DNA of 64,000 nt from Brevibacillus sp. SYP-B805 (GTDB lineage: Bacteria > Bacillota > Bacilli > Brevibacillales > Brevibacillaceae): NCBI RefSeq assembly GCF_011059135.1, contig NZ_JAALGD010000006.1:62001-126000 (forward strand), read 5' to 3'. Position numbers and translations under genes: made by a program. Below the pieces are notes generated by a model. The model did not search any database, was not told the origin of the DNA, and saw only the letters and a list, made by a program, of their open reading frames with translations. Shown here in pieces: positions 52,463 through 61,119 of this stretch. Position 1 is the first letter of the stretch. Every line of letters starts with the position of its first letter.

Positions 52463-53515
52463 ATGACAGAGCCGTTTCGGCCGAGGATCACCCCGGATCC
52501 TTCGCTAGCCTCGCCGACGGAAGCGACGATGGGGGATGTGTTAAACGAAGGGGAGTATGCCGATCTCTACCATCTGGCGCAAGCGGAAGGGCTGCCGTAT
52601 TTCGCCCGCTTGAACGGAGCGGGCGACGTCGAGCTGTACCTGGTGTTTGAAAGCATCGACGCGTTCAGCGAAGCGACGCGGGACGCCGTATCCATCGAAT
52701 TCAAAACCTACCGGCAGAAGCTGCTCGCGGTGATCTGGACGCTGTCCGATCCCCAGGAACCGCTGGGGTTTCCCCTGGCGTTTGACATCGGGAAAGCGGA
52801 GGATCGCTTCATGGCGCTGCGCATGCTGGAACAGGAGCATACGCCCATTCATTACCTGGGCTTTCATGACGGAAACTTGATCCACATCTATTCCGAAGCC
52901 GTCACGTTCTCCCACCGGGAGCGCGAACGGGGAGAAGAACTGATCCGCCGCCTGTTTGAGGGAGAATGGGAGACGGAGGCGGAACCGGCGGCAGAAGAGG
53001 TGAAAGAGGCGGAGATCGCCACCGTTCCGGCGGATGTGCTGTCTGACACCATCCTGCGGGAGAAGGGGACCGCCTACCACTTCGCTTTTGACAGGATGCG
53101 GGAACGATACGGCGAGGAGGAAGCGCAGCATCTGCTGATGAGCACCCTGCACCAGGCGATGCTGGTGATCCGGCGCCATGCCAGAAGCGAGGTGCGGGAA
53201 AGCCGCTTCACCATCTGGGCGGGGGAGAAGGAAAAAAGCCTGCTGCTGATGGTGACCCCCGATCTCTCTTCCTTGTTTGAAGTGATCCATATGTCGGCGG
53301 ATGAAGCCAATCCGTTCTCCCGGTTTTTGCTGGCACTTCCCGACTACAGGGAAACAACGGAAGAGGCTCCGCTTGCCGTGGGCGCGTATCCGATCTTGCG
53401 CTATGAGGCGGGACAGCTGTTTCATCTGGAACTGAGCGAAGCGACGCAGGAGCGGCTGGCGCGCTTGTACGAAGCCGAGGCGGGGAATCAGGAGAAGGCG
53501 AATCCTTACCGCTAA
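52463..53515 (+). CDS. Conserved hypothetical protein, two-part
   Basis: 350 residues, soluble, acidic, no recognised family. The N-terminal half (~1-170) is alpha/beta (LYLVFESIDAFSEATRDAVS; YLGFHDGNLIHIYSEAV). A Glu-rich linker (~172-190) joins it to a mostly helical second half (HFAFDRMRERYGEEEAQHLL; LLALPDYRETTEEA). ATG after GGAAGGAGGGGAGAAG. Tight spacing behind surE suggests co-transcription. Confidence 0.75.
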   Translation: MTEPFRPRITPDPSLASPTEATMGDVLNEGEYADLYHLAQAEGLPYFARLNGAGDVELYLVFESIDAFSEATRDAVSIEFKTYRQKLLAVIWTLSDPQEPLGFPLAFDIGKAEDRFMALRMLEQEHTPIHYLGFHDGNLIHIYSEAVTFSHRERERGEELIRRLFEGEWETEAEPAAEEVKEAEIATVPADVLSDTILREKGTAYHFAFDRMRERYGEEEAQHLLMSTLHQAMLVIRRHARSEVRESRFTIWAGEKEKSLLLMVTPDLSSLFEVIHMSADEANPFSRFLLALPDYRETTEEAPLAVGAYPILRYEAGQLFHLELSEATQERLARLYEAEAGNQEKANPYR

Positions 53516-53599
53516 GCCGCTTGACTGCTTTCTGCCACAAGTGGAGATGTAACCAAGGCTCATCCGGTTGGTGGGCCGTTTTTTGATGGAGGGATAAGC

Positions 53600-54181
53600 A
53601 TGCGTCTGTTCGTGGCACTGGACCTTCCCGAGGAGGTTGCCGCCTATCTTGACCGGCTCCAGCAGCGCGTGAAGCGGGAGATCCGCGCAGACCGCTGGCA
53701 GCCGATCCGCAATTTGCATCTGACGCTTCATTTTTTGGGGGAGGTGGAGGAATCTCTTCTTCCTGCCATTTGCCAGGATATGGAGATGATCAGCGCCATT
53801 CTCCCCCCGTTCTGGCTGGCTCCCGGCCGGTTCGGAGCGTTTCCCCATGCTGGTAAACCGCGTGTGCTCTGGATCGGACTAGAGGGGGAACGGGAGGCGC
53901 TGAAGCAGCTTCATTTGCTGTTGGGCAAACGGTTACAGCGCCACCCTGGGCTGACCATCGATCGCAAGCCATACCAGCCCCACATCACGCTGGCGCGCGG
54001 CCCCCAGCCGGCGGGACAGCCGCTCCCGCTTGATGAATGGGATCGCCGCCTGCTGACGGAACCTGCGCCGCGCTGGCAGGTGAAACAAGTCCATCTGTAC
54101 CGCTCCGAACTTCGCCCGGAAGGCGCCGTCCATACAATCCTGCATTCCAGCGCGTTTTCCGGCCCGGAATCTGTCACGTAG
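53600..54181 (+). CDS. thpR: RNA 2',3'-cyclic phosphodiesterase
   Basis: 193 residues. A 2H phosphoesterase: motifs NLHLTLHFLG (residues ~38-47) and QPHITLARG (~128-136) supply the two HxT catalytic pairs. MRLFVALDLPEEV is the characteristic start. Opens 2',3'-cyclic phosphates on RNA ends. ATG after GGAGGGATAAGC. It is an intact member of the same superfamily as the pseudogene at 44.1 kb. Confidence 0.93.
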   Translation: MRLFVALDLPEEVAAYLDRLQQRVKREIRADRWQPIRNLHLTLHFLGEVEESLLPAICQDMEMISAILPPFWLAPGRFGAFPHAGKPRVLWIGLEGEREALKQLHLLLGKRLQRHPGLTIDRKPYQPHITLARGPQPAGQPLPLDEWDRRLLTEPAPRWQVKQVHLYRSELRPEGAVHTILHSSAFSGPESVT

Positions 54182-54297
54182 GTAGCAAGTAATCGCCGCT
54201 CCTGAATAAACTGGTAACAAAGCGAGGTTTCAAGACGGACACAAACCGGGTAAGGAAATGGTACGATGTCATTTTGCCGGAAAGCGGTGGGAATTCA

Positions 54298-54966
54298 ATG
54301 AGTGAGTTTACTACCGGAATCTTGTATCCGCGAAAATACGAGCCCAGTGTGCTGAAGATGCTGCCCCAATCCCGGCAGCCTTATTTTCATCAGAATGTCA
54401 ACGATCACTGGAACGCCTTTTTCCTGGAGGACGAATGGTTGGAGCGCGCCGACACCCTCCGGTTCCTGCTGCAGCTCTCCGCGCAGCCGGTGCCGCTTCT
54501 CTGGTTTCACGACGCGGAAGAGAGCGGCTGGGGATTTCGCTTGTTTGACGGCGGCATGGAGGTCTCCTCGGCGACGATCCCGTATTCGCTGGATATCGAG
54601 ATGACCGAGGCCGAATTCGCCCGCCGTTTTCCGGCCGTGCAGTCGATCGACGAGATCAGCGAACAGGAAGAACTGCGCAGAGCTTATGACGAGATTTTGG
54701 AACAGGTGGTCCGTTCCGTCCAGTTTCGCCAGGAATTGTCCAAAGGAATCGCCCGTTTCCGTCACCAGTGTTTCTCCCGTTTCGTTTCCGCCAAGCAGGC
54801 CCAGCAGCTGCGCTCCTTGTTTGACATCAATCTGCTGGCGGATTTCGATGAGGAATCGGGAAGTTCCATCCTGTACGATTCGGTTGATCTGTTCAAGGAG
54901 ATCCTGGGCATCGAGGAGATGATCTGGGTCAACTACACCTATCTCGCCAGTGGCGGCGCAAACTAA
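54298..54966 (+). CDS. Hypothetical protein
   Basis: 222 residues, soluble and acidic, family not recognised. Begins MSEFTTGILYPRKYEPSVLK; the central part is strand-rich (VPLLWFHDAEESGWGFRLFD) and the C-terminal half helical. Start ATG 54298 follows GTGGGAATTCA weakly. Ends in a strong bidirectional terminator shared with the methyltransferase gene. Confidence 0.7.
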   Translation: MSEFTTGILYPRKYEPSVLKMLPQSRQPYFHQNVNDHWNAFFLEDEWLERADTLRFLLQLSAQPVPLLWFHDAEESGWGFRLFDGGMEVSSATIPYSLDIEMTEAEFARRFPAVQSIDEISEQEELRRAYDEILEQVVRSVQFRQELSKGIARFRHQCFSRFVSAKQAQQLRSLFDINLLADFDEESGSSILYDSVDLFKEILGIEEMIWVNYTYLASGGAN

Positions 54967-54998
54967 ACAAACACGATCGCAGGGATCGTGTTTGTTTT
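54965..54998. terminator. Bidirectional terminator
   Basis: A 14-bp perfect stem (AAACAAACACGATC and its complement) with loop GCAGG, between converging genes. Confidence 0.88.
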
Positions 54999-55012
54999 GC
55001 TGTCGGGTATGG

Positions 55013-55765
55013 TTACCCGCGGCTGCGAAACAGATAGAGCGCGAAGCCAAGGGTATCCCGGCCCCATTTCAAATAGGTGCGGCGCCAGGTACGGATGCGG
55101 GCCAGCATCGCGGGGCAGTCCGGGTCTTCGGGATGCTCGTAGCAGTAGTTTTCGATCGACATGGAATACAGCCACTCGTATTCGTCCCAATCGTCGTCGC
55201 TGGAGACAATCGACCACAAGGGGATCAGGCCCAGGTCTTCCCCCGCTTTGACGTTCTCTTCATGGGTGTGCAGATCCGATTCTGTCGTGCCGAGCGCCAG
55301 CAGATAATCCTGGGAGGGCTTTTGCTTCCAGTAGCCTGCGCCAATCAGGATGTATCCGCCTTGTTTGACGCACTTTTTCAAGGCGCTGAGCGCTTCGCTT
55401 ACGCCGCCGAGCGCATGGGTGGAGCCGATGCAGATGCCTAACGCATATTCGCGGTTGGCCAGGGAGTCGATCGCCTGCTTGGCATCCTGGTTCACAAAGG
55501 TGAGGTGCCCCTCCGGTATGCGGCCGGAGGCTCTTCGTTTGGCCTCTTCAATCGCTCCCGCATCGTATTCGATCGCCGTCGCCTTTACCTGATACTGCTC
55601 AATCAGCCGAATCAACAGTTCGCACTTGCCCGCCCCGGCGTCCACGACCCGATCTCCGGGGGAAAGCGTCAGGAATTGCAGCGCTTTCATCAGCTTGGCC
55701 TCGTTGATCGGGTTGCTGAAGACGTGGTTTCGGTAGGCGATTGCCGAAAATTTGTTTCGATCCAT
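55013..55765 (-). CDS. Class I SAM-dependent methyltransferase
   Basis: 250 residues. Motif I VVDAGAGKCELLIRLIE (about residues 43-59), motif II acidic Glu in KATAIEYDAGAI and a later ALGICIGSTHALGG motif IV match the Rossmann-like methyltransferase fold. Substrate unknown. ATG after AAGGTGAAATCC; an ATG three codons upstream is possible. Confidence 0.9.
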   Translation of the reverse strand: MDRNKFSAIAYRNHVFSNPINEAKLMKALQFLTLSPGDRVVDAGAGKCELLIRLIEQYQVKATAIEYDAGAIEEAKRRASGRIPEGHLTFVNQDAKQAIDSLANREYALGICIGSTHALGGVSEALSALKKCVKQGGYILIGAGYWKQKPSQDYLLALGTTESDLHTHEENVKAGEDLGLIPLWSIVSSDDDWDEYEWLYSMSIENYCYEHPEDPDCPAMLARIRTWRRTYLKWGRDTLGFALYLFRSRG

Positions 55766-55783
55766 GGATTTCACCTTCCTTGT

Positions 55784-56098
55784 CTATGTAAATAAGGATA
55801 CCAGTACGACAAGGGCCAGGCTAGCACCAAAACTGACAAACACATTGCGAAACAGCATCATCGTCCCTACGCAGACCGCGCTGGCGATCAGAAAAAGCGG
55901 CTGCCAGACGAGCGTCCCTCCCTGCACGAAAATGGAAGGAAAGATCAGCCCCGCGAAGATGCCGATGGGGATAAACGTCAAGCCGTTTTTCAAGCGCGGG
56001 GAAAAGAAGTTGTCGGGCAGGCGCAGAAACGCGCGGCGCGCCAGATAGGTAACAGCGGTTCCTCCCGCATAAAGCAGCAGCATGTCCAGCGTGGTCAT
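55784..56098 (-). CDS. azlD: AzlD-type branched-chain amino acid exporter subunit
   Basis: 104 residues, four hydrophobic segments. TYLARRAFLRLP and GGTAVTYLARR are AzlD hallmarks. With AzlC it exports branched-chain amino acids (and toxic analogues) across the membrane. It overlaps azlC by four bases (ATGA), so the two are translationally coupled. Confidence 0.93.
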   Translation of the reverse strand: MTTLDMLLLYAGGTAVTYLARRAFLRLPDNFFSPRLKNGLTFIPIGIFAGLIFPSIFVQGGTLVWQPLFLIASAVCVGTMMLFRNVFVSFGASLALVVLVSLFT

Positions 56099-56829
56099 GC
56101 AGTTTCAACCTCCTTGAGTGCGGGTCCTTCTTCCGATGTCTGCTTGCGCTTCTCCGGAAGGAAATAGCCGATGGCAAAGGCAAGCAAACCTGCCGCCAGC
56201 AGATGCAGCCCCGTCGGGAGAACGAGCGCGAGTCCCGTGGCGAGGAGTCCGCAAAGCAGAAAAACGATGATCCGTTGAAGCGAGTACAGCTGATAGTAAG
56301 CCAAAGCCAGAAACATGGCGGTGAAGCTGAAGCCGAGGCCCAGGGAAGCGGGATCGGGGATCCATTGGCCGGCAACGGTGCCGATCCAGGTCCCTCCGCA
56401 CCAGGCGATGTACAGCGAGAGGCTGACGCCGACGATATAGGGAACATCGCTGGGATGGCTGCGGAAGCGGTTGAGGGTGATGGCGTACTGCTCATCCGTC
56501 AGGAAAAAGGCGAGCGTATTCACCTGCGTCAGGCTGAACGACTGATAATAGGGCGCCATGGACAAGCCCATCAAAAAATGGCGGGAATTCAGCAAAAAGA
56601 TGGCCAGCACGATCGCCCAGAGATTGGCATGCTCCCCCAGCATGGAGAGCGCGGTAAACTGGGCAGCCCCGGCATAGACGGTAAGCGACATCAACACGCT
56701 TTGCCAGGCGGACAGGCCCGTTTGCAGCGACAGCAGACCAAAGATCGCCCCGAACAGAATAATGCTGACCGTAATGGGGAGAGCATCCAGGATACCTTGG
56801 CGCAATGTGTGGTACGAAGTGGATTTCAT
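56095..56829 (-). CDS. azlC: AzlC-type branched-chain amino acid exporter subunit
   Basis: 244 residues with eight hydrophobic segments. PITVSIILFGAIFGLLSLQTGLS, LTVYAGAAQFTAL and LLNSRHFLMGLSMAPYY are AzlC/YgaZ family blocks. It overlaps azlD downstream and the MocR-type gene upstream by four bases each, giving a tight three-gene unit. The regulator-exporter pairing suggests control by an amino acid or aldehyde ligand. Confidence 0.94.
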   Translation of the reverse strand: MKSTSYHTLRQGILDALPITVSIILFGAIFGLLSLQTGLSAWQSVLMSLTVYAGAAQFTALSMLGEHANLWAIVLAIFLLNSRHFLMGLSMAPYYQSFSLTQVNTLAFFLTDEQYAITLNRFRSHPSDVPYIVGVSLSLYIAWCGGTWIGTVAGQWIPDPASLGLGFSFTAMFLALAYYQLYSLQRIIVFLLCGLLATGLALVLPTGLHLLAAGLLAFAIGYFLPEKRKQTSEEGPALKEVETA

Positions 56830-58247
56830 CGGGACAGCTCCTTTCGCAATACCTCGGAGAGGATCGACATGCCTTGTTCAATAAGGGAAGAGGATTCATG
56901 GGTATAACACAGGCGGATAAAGCGCTGCTCCGCTTCCCGCAGGAGAAACATGTCCCCGCAGGTAATGGAGACGCCTCGGGCCTGACAAGCCTTCATAAAG
57001 GAACGCGCATGGATCTCTTCCGGCAGCGATACCCAGTAGTAAAACCCGCCGGAAGGTTTCTCGTAGGAGATACCCAGTTCCTTCAAACGGGCCAGGTGCA
57101 TCTCCATCGCCCGGGCCTGTTCCCGGTACAAGGAGCGCACATGGGCGAGATGCGGTGCCAGACGCTGATCCCGCAGATACTCGGCCAGCGCCACCTGCCC
57201 CAATGTATTGGTGGTAATCGACAATTCCTTGAACCGGCTCAGCATCCGGATGATCGGACGGGTGGCGGCGATCCAGCCGATGCGCAGCCCGGGGAAAAGA
57301 ATCTTGGAAAAGGTATTCAGGTAAATCACCCGCCCGCTGTCATCCAGCTGTTTCAGCGGGGGAGGCGCTTCTTCTTCCAGATGGAGATGGCGGTACGCGT
57401 CATCTTCCACAATCGGGAGCTGGTATTTTTCGCTGATGGACAAGAGCTGCTTTCTTCTCTCCAGCGAAAGGGTGGCTCCCGTCGGATTGTGAAAGGTGGG
57501 AACGGTGTAGAGAAAGCGCGGCCGATACCGGGCAAGCACGGACTCCAGCACATGGGTATCCATGCCGTGCGCGTCCATCGGGATCGGGATGATCCGCATG
57601 CCCAGCGATTGGAACAATTGCAGGGACCCGAAATAGGTAGGCATCTCCGTCACGACCGCATCGCCCGGCCGCGCCAGCAGTCTGGCGATGAGATAAAGCC
57701 CCTCCTGCGACCCGCTCGTGATCAGCACCTGTTCCGGGGAAGAGACCTGTTCGACGTCCATCCATTTGACGATCTGCTCCCGCAGCGGCGGATATCCCTG
57801 AACAGCAGTGAAATAGTAGGAATCGAGCCGCTCCGAGGTGGCACGCAGGTACTCGGCGAAACCGGACGTCTTGACCGTATGCTTGCCGCCTTCCCCGTGG
57901 GCGAAGTTAAACGAATCGGGATGATGGACAAAGACCGACAACAGATCGGCCATATGGGAAGGATAGTCGATCAGCGTCTCCAACTGTTGACCCCCTTGCC
58001 AGTCGATCCGGGGCAGGGAAGAAGCGGGAGGCAGCGGCTGTACGTAACGGCCGCTGCCCATCCGGCCGGCGATGAAACCTTCCGCCTCAAGCTCATCATA
58101 CGCTCGCACGACGGTGTTGCGGCTCACCCCAAGCTCTTCGGCCAATTTCCGTTCCGGAGGCATATGGGAGCCAATCGGCCGCTCGCCGCTTAATATCTGA
58201 TAGCGCAATTGATGGTACACTTTGTGATAAATCGGTCTGCGTCCCAT
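56826..58247 (-). CDS. MocR-type GntR regulator fused to aminotransferase
   Basis: 473 residues. An N-terminal GntR winged helix (about 1-70; SHMPPERKLAEELGVSRNTVVRAYDELEAEGFI) is fused to a fold-type-I aminotransferase. NPTGATLSLERRKQLL, the PLP-binding Asp in VEDDAYRH and the PLP lysine in NTFSKILFPGLRIGW are present. MocR proteins sense PLP-linked ligands and regulate adjacent genes. The 4-bp overlap with azlC indicates it is in the same operon and probably controls it. Confidence 0.92.
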   Translation of the reverse strand: MGRRPIYHKVYHQLRYQILSGERPIGSHMPPERKLAEELGVSRNTVVRAYDELEAEGFIAGRMGSGRYVQPLPPASSLPRIDWQGGQQLETLIDYPSHMADLLSVFVHHPDSFNFAHGEGGKHTVKTSGFAEYLRATSERLDSYYFTAVQGYPPLREQIVKWMDVEQVSSPEQVLITSGSQEGLYLIARLLARPGDAVVTEMPTYFGSLQLFQSLGMRIIPIPMDAHGMDTHVLESVLARYRPRFLYTVPTFHNPTGATLSLERRKQLLSISEKYQLPIVEDDAYRHLHLEEEAPPPLKQLDDSGRVIYLNTFSKILFPGLRIGWIAATRPIIRMLSRFKELSITTNTLGQVALAEYLRDQRLAPHLAHVRSLYREQARAMEMHLARLKELGISYEKPSGGFYYWVSLPEEIHARSFMKACQARGVSITCGDMFLLREAEQRFIRLCYTHESSSLIEQGMSILSEVLRKELSR

Positions 58248-58327
58248 AATTTCGCCTCTTTATCGCAGCATGGTTTTTTATCAATATACGATGCGGGTGC
58301 CATTTTTAAAAGAGCCAATTTGGCGGT

Positions 58328-58367
58328 AAAAAAAAAGCCAAGACCGGTTTTGGGAAAAAACCGGTCT
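58328..58367 (-). terminator. Terminator of the 173-residue protein gene
   Basis: AGACCGGTTTT pairs with AAAACCGGTCT; a run of A residues at 58328-58336 is the T-tract on the minus strand. Confidence 0.85.
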
Positions 58368-58380
58368 CCTGATCGCTTGC

Positions 58381-58902
58381 TTACACATCCCGCAGATCCC
58401 CCAGCGCGATGCCTTCTTCCACGGCAAACTCAAAGTCCTCGATATCATAAAACTGGATGGGAATCATGTACTCCAGCATCCGATCCTGCCAATCGGGCTG
58501 ATCGGTCAGCAGAGGCGCTTCAAAATGCATGGCGGTCAGCATCTGTTCCGTTTCTATCGGATCGAACAATTCGCCCCACATGGCGTTGTCATCCACTTTG
58601 ACGATCGTCAGGGTTACGCCGTTTTGAAAAGGGAAGGTGACGGTGGACATCGGCGCCACCAGATGTTTCTCCATTTTCTTCCTTTTAAACGGATCGCGGA
58701 AAAACTGGATCATCTGCTCGATGACCAGACGTACATGTTTATCATCTTCCGGGTTCTGCATGATCGGTTCGGGAAGGTGAACCAGTTCATCCAGTTCGTA
58801 GATTGTCGAAACCGGGATAAGGTATTCCACGGGACATGCGGGGGTCATCAGTTCCCCATAGATGGCCAGCATGACGGCTTCGATCACGAATTGTTTTGGC
58901 AT
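58381..58902 (-). CDS. Conserved hypothetical protein
   Basis: 173 residues, soluble and acidic, no recognised family. Starts MPKQFVIEAVMLAIYGELMTPACPVEYLIP; residues ~85-135 are strand-rich (LVAPMSTVTFPFQNGVTLTI) and the end is acidic (FYDIEDFEFAVEEG). The N-terminal MPKQFVIEAVMLAIYGEL looks like an amphipathic helix. ATG after GAGGAGGGTTGTCGAA. Confidence 0.75.
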   Translation of the reverse strand: MPKQFVIEAVMLAIYGELMTPACPVEYLIPVSTIYELDELVHLPEPIMQNPEDDKHVRLVIEQMIQFFRDPFKRKKMEKHLVAPMSTVTFPFQNGVTLTIVKVDDNAMWGELFDPIETEQMLTAMHFEAPLLTDQPDWQDRMLEYMIPIQFYDIEDFEFAVEEGIALGDLRDV

Positions 58903-59017
58903 TTCGACAACCCTCCTCGTTACCATCATACTGAAATCGCTTGTCAACAACAACCCTCCCCGACAGGGCGGTAGCGGAATGGACCATCTGCCCGCATTGA
59001 AGCGGCGAAAACAGAAA

Positions 59018-59035
59018 AACCGGCCGGGGCCGGTT
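59018..59035 (-). terminator. Terminator of the RacA-like gene
   Basis: AACCGGCC pairs with GGCCGGTT around GG; on the minus strand it is followed by TTTTCTGTTTT. Confidence 0.75.
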
Positions 59036-59111
59036 GTACGAACTGTATCGTTGCCTGCGCGGTGAAGCATTGACGGCAGGGGTGCGAAGAAGGCAGGGCG
59101 GCGCGGCCTCC

Positions 59112-59735
59112 CTATTCAATGGACATCGTGCGATCCGTGCGGGTAAACCAGCGGAACGGATTGAGCGACCAGCGCGGCTGATGCTTCTCGTATCGCTGCT
59201 TGCGGCGGGTGAGCCGCTGATGCATCAAATCCATTTCAAAGGTAACCCGTCTCATCTCCAGACGCAGCGACTCCTGCATCTCCTCGATATCGGCGATCTT
59301 TTGCAGGATGGTGCTTTGCAGCTGGTTCATGGCGGATAGCTGGGCGATCTCTTTCTGGAATTGGAACAGTGTCTCCTGTACGGTCATCTCCATTTCGTGA
59401 AGGGCGGTCTGCAGCCCGTGCCTGTCCAGTCCGGCTGCCGCGTCATGCTCATCACCGGCGGCAATCTCTCGGGCGGAGAGGATCTCTGCCGGCAGCTTGC
59501 CTTCTTCCACCAACTGGCGCTGGATGTCCCGCAGCGAGGCGTTGCCGGCGTCTTTCCGTTCCTTTACCTCTTTTAGCAGCGCAAAGCCGACTTCGCTGAT
59601 CAAATAATGCCCCTGGGGATTCTTCACCCGTTCCTGTTCCGGCACGAACATGTCCAGCCAGTTGCGCAGCGTGCGGACATGCACATCGAGACGATCGGCC
59701 ACTTCCTTGGAAGCCATCCATACTTGTACATCCAT
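59112..59735 (-). CDS. MerR-type HTH with coiled coil (RacA-like) protein
   Basis: 207 residues. An N-terminal MerR-like helix-turn-helix (MASKEVADRLDVHVRTLRNWLDMF, about 6-30) precedes a long coiled coil (~115-180; LHEMEMTVQETLFQFQKEIA) and a basic C-terminus (RRKQRYEKHQPRW). The layout resembles RacA, the chromosome-anchoring protein of Bacillus sporulation, or DUF3967 plasmid-partition-like proteins. DNA-binding is likely; the specific role is inferred. ATG after AAGGAGTGATTGGG. Confidence 0.75.
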   Translation of the reverse strand: MDVQVWMASKEVADRLDVHVRTLRNWLDMFVPEQERVKNPQGHYLISEVGFALLKEVKERKDAGNASLRDIQRQLVEEGKLPAEILSAREIAAGDEHDAAAGLDRHGLQTALHEMEMTVQETLFQFQKEIAQLSAMNQLQSTILQKIADIEEMQESLRLEMRRVTFEMDLMHQRLTRRKQRYEKHQPRWSLNPFRWFTRTDRTMSIE

Positions 59736-60048
59736 CCCAATCACTCCTTGCGAGAGTCCTGTGAGAGTTTGAATTACGCCCATTATAGCACCAATTTTTC
59801 CCGGTAATGGAAAATCGACAAAGGTTCTGAAAAGTAGTGGTGATTCGGGCAATCCGGACAGATTGACCGCATTTTGTCAAATCATGCGGAAGAGGGGGAA
59901 ACGCTGCAGCTTGCCGTGCCCCCTGGAGAGATTCCGGGTCAATGGGGGTTACCGGCCAAGGAGATTCGTTCTCATATCGATGGCAGGGGGCGCGTAGAAT
60001 GGGAAGGAAAGCTGTCCCATTCACGGGAAGGAAATGAGGGCTTGAAGC
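59736..60048. other. Intergenic gap between divergent genes
   Basis: About 310 bases holding the promoters of the RacA-like and ZIP genes. A TAGAAT at about 59994 is a possible -10 for the ZIP gene. A rightward frame from 59874 runs through the ZIP gene out of phase and is not considered real. No strong hairpin seen. Confidence 0.4.
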
Positions 60049-60786
60049 GTGGAGTTGCTGCATGCATCATCGCTGATACTGTTTGGTGCGGTCCTGTCGG
60101 CGAGCGGAGTGGGAGGGCTTCTGATCTGCCTGCGCAGAAGCTGGTCGCAGCATGCGCTTGCCATGATGATCGGTGCGGGGGGCGGGATGCTGTTCGCCAT
60201 CACGGTGTTGGATCTGCTGCCGCACAGCATCGGGAACGAACGGGGATCGTTCGTGCCGCTGATCCTGGTGGGGTTCGCCTCCCTCCTGATGATGGAGCTG
60301 CTGCAGGGAAACGGGATGAGACAGGGAGCCGACGGGCTGCTCGGCGTCTACCTGGGGATGTTCACCCATGCCTTTATGGAAGGCATGTCGCTGTTGGCCA
60401 GCTACCGGGTGGATGTGCAGTTGGGGCTCTCCCTCCTGTTGGCGCTGCTGGTGCACAAGGTTCCGGAAGGCATTACCCTGGCATCGCTCATATTGGCTGC
60501 CACGCGCAGCAGATGGCTGGCGCTTCTTGGTTCCGGGTCGCTCGGTCTCGCCACGCTGTTCGGGGGAGTGGTCATGCTGCTGGGGGCCGGCTGGTTGTCG
60601 CCCCGCTGGTCTCATGCTGTCCTGGCCCTTGCCACCGGTGTCTTTCTTTATGTGTCGGCGAGCCATCTTGTTCCCTTTGTCCGCAGCAGCGGCCGGATTC
60701 AAGCCGGACTCTGTTTTTTTGCCGCGATGCTGGTATACTTGCTCCTCTCTCTCTTCGGTTACACCGGCGTTCATTCCCATGCATAG
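60049..60786 (+). CDS. ZIP-family metal transporter
   Basis: 245 residues, about eight transmembrane helices. The ZIP metal-path motifs are MFTHAFMEGMSL (HxxxEG, helix 4) and LVHKVPEGITLASL (HxxPEG, helix 5). Imports Zn2+ or another divalent metal. GTG start; ribosome site weak (GGGCTTGAAGC), with GAAGG further upstream. A His-ending C-terminus (GVHSHA) is typical of metal proteins. Confidence 0.9.
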   Translation: MELLHASSLILFGAVLSASGVGGLLICLRRSWSQHALAMMIGAGGGMLFAITVLDLLPHSIGNERGSFVPLILVGFASLLMMELLQGNGMRQGADGLLGVYLGMFTHAFMEGMSLLASYRVDVQLGLSLLLALLVHKVPEGITLASLILAATRSRWLALLGSGSLGLATLFGGVVMLLGAGWLSPRWSHAVLALATGVFLYVSASHLVPFVRSSGRIQAGLCFFAAMLVYLLLSLFGYTGVHSHA

Positions 60787-60850
60787 GACCGGCCTCCTTG
60801 TCCCATGCTATGAACAAACTGTGCAATCCAAGGAAAAGGAGTCGATCGGC

Positions 60851-61015
60851 ATGGGTCAACCGCTTTTTGAAAAAAGGGAGCCGTTACATATGCAGGCTGA
60901 GCTGCCGACCGAAGGAACGCCGCTCAATCCGGTGGAGGAGGCGTGGGCGTTCGATCACCATGCGGCGGCGGCTCCAGATGACAAGCTGGCAGACAGCATG
61001 CAGCAGGGAGAGTAA
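60851..61015 (+). CDS. Small acidic hypothetical protein
   Basis: 54 residues (MGQPLFEKREPLHMQAEL onward), ending LADSMQQGE. ATG after AAAAGGAGTCGATCGGC; a second candidate ATG at 60890 follows AAAAAGGGAGCCGTTACAT. Probably disordered. Function unknown. Confidence 0.6.
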   Translation: MGQPLFEKREPLHMQAELPTEGTPLNPVEEAWAFDHHAAAAPDDKLADSMQQGE

Positions 61016-61119
61016 GCGGATTCCCCTTTTTCTGACCAATTCCCCGTGCTTGTCCTCGTAAGATGACGGAAGATCGGTTATAATGGCAGGGGAGAATAAT
61101 GGAAAAGGGGTAGAAACCA

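Noticed and set aside
59874-61061. A 395-codon frame overlapping the ZIP gene out of phase
   Set aside because: The ZIP protein with HxxxEG and HxxPEG motifs is in another frame; this one has no plausible product.
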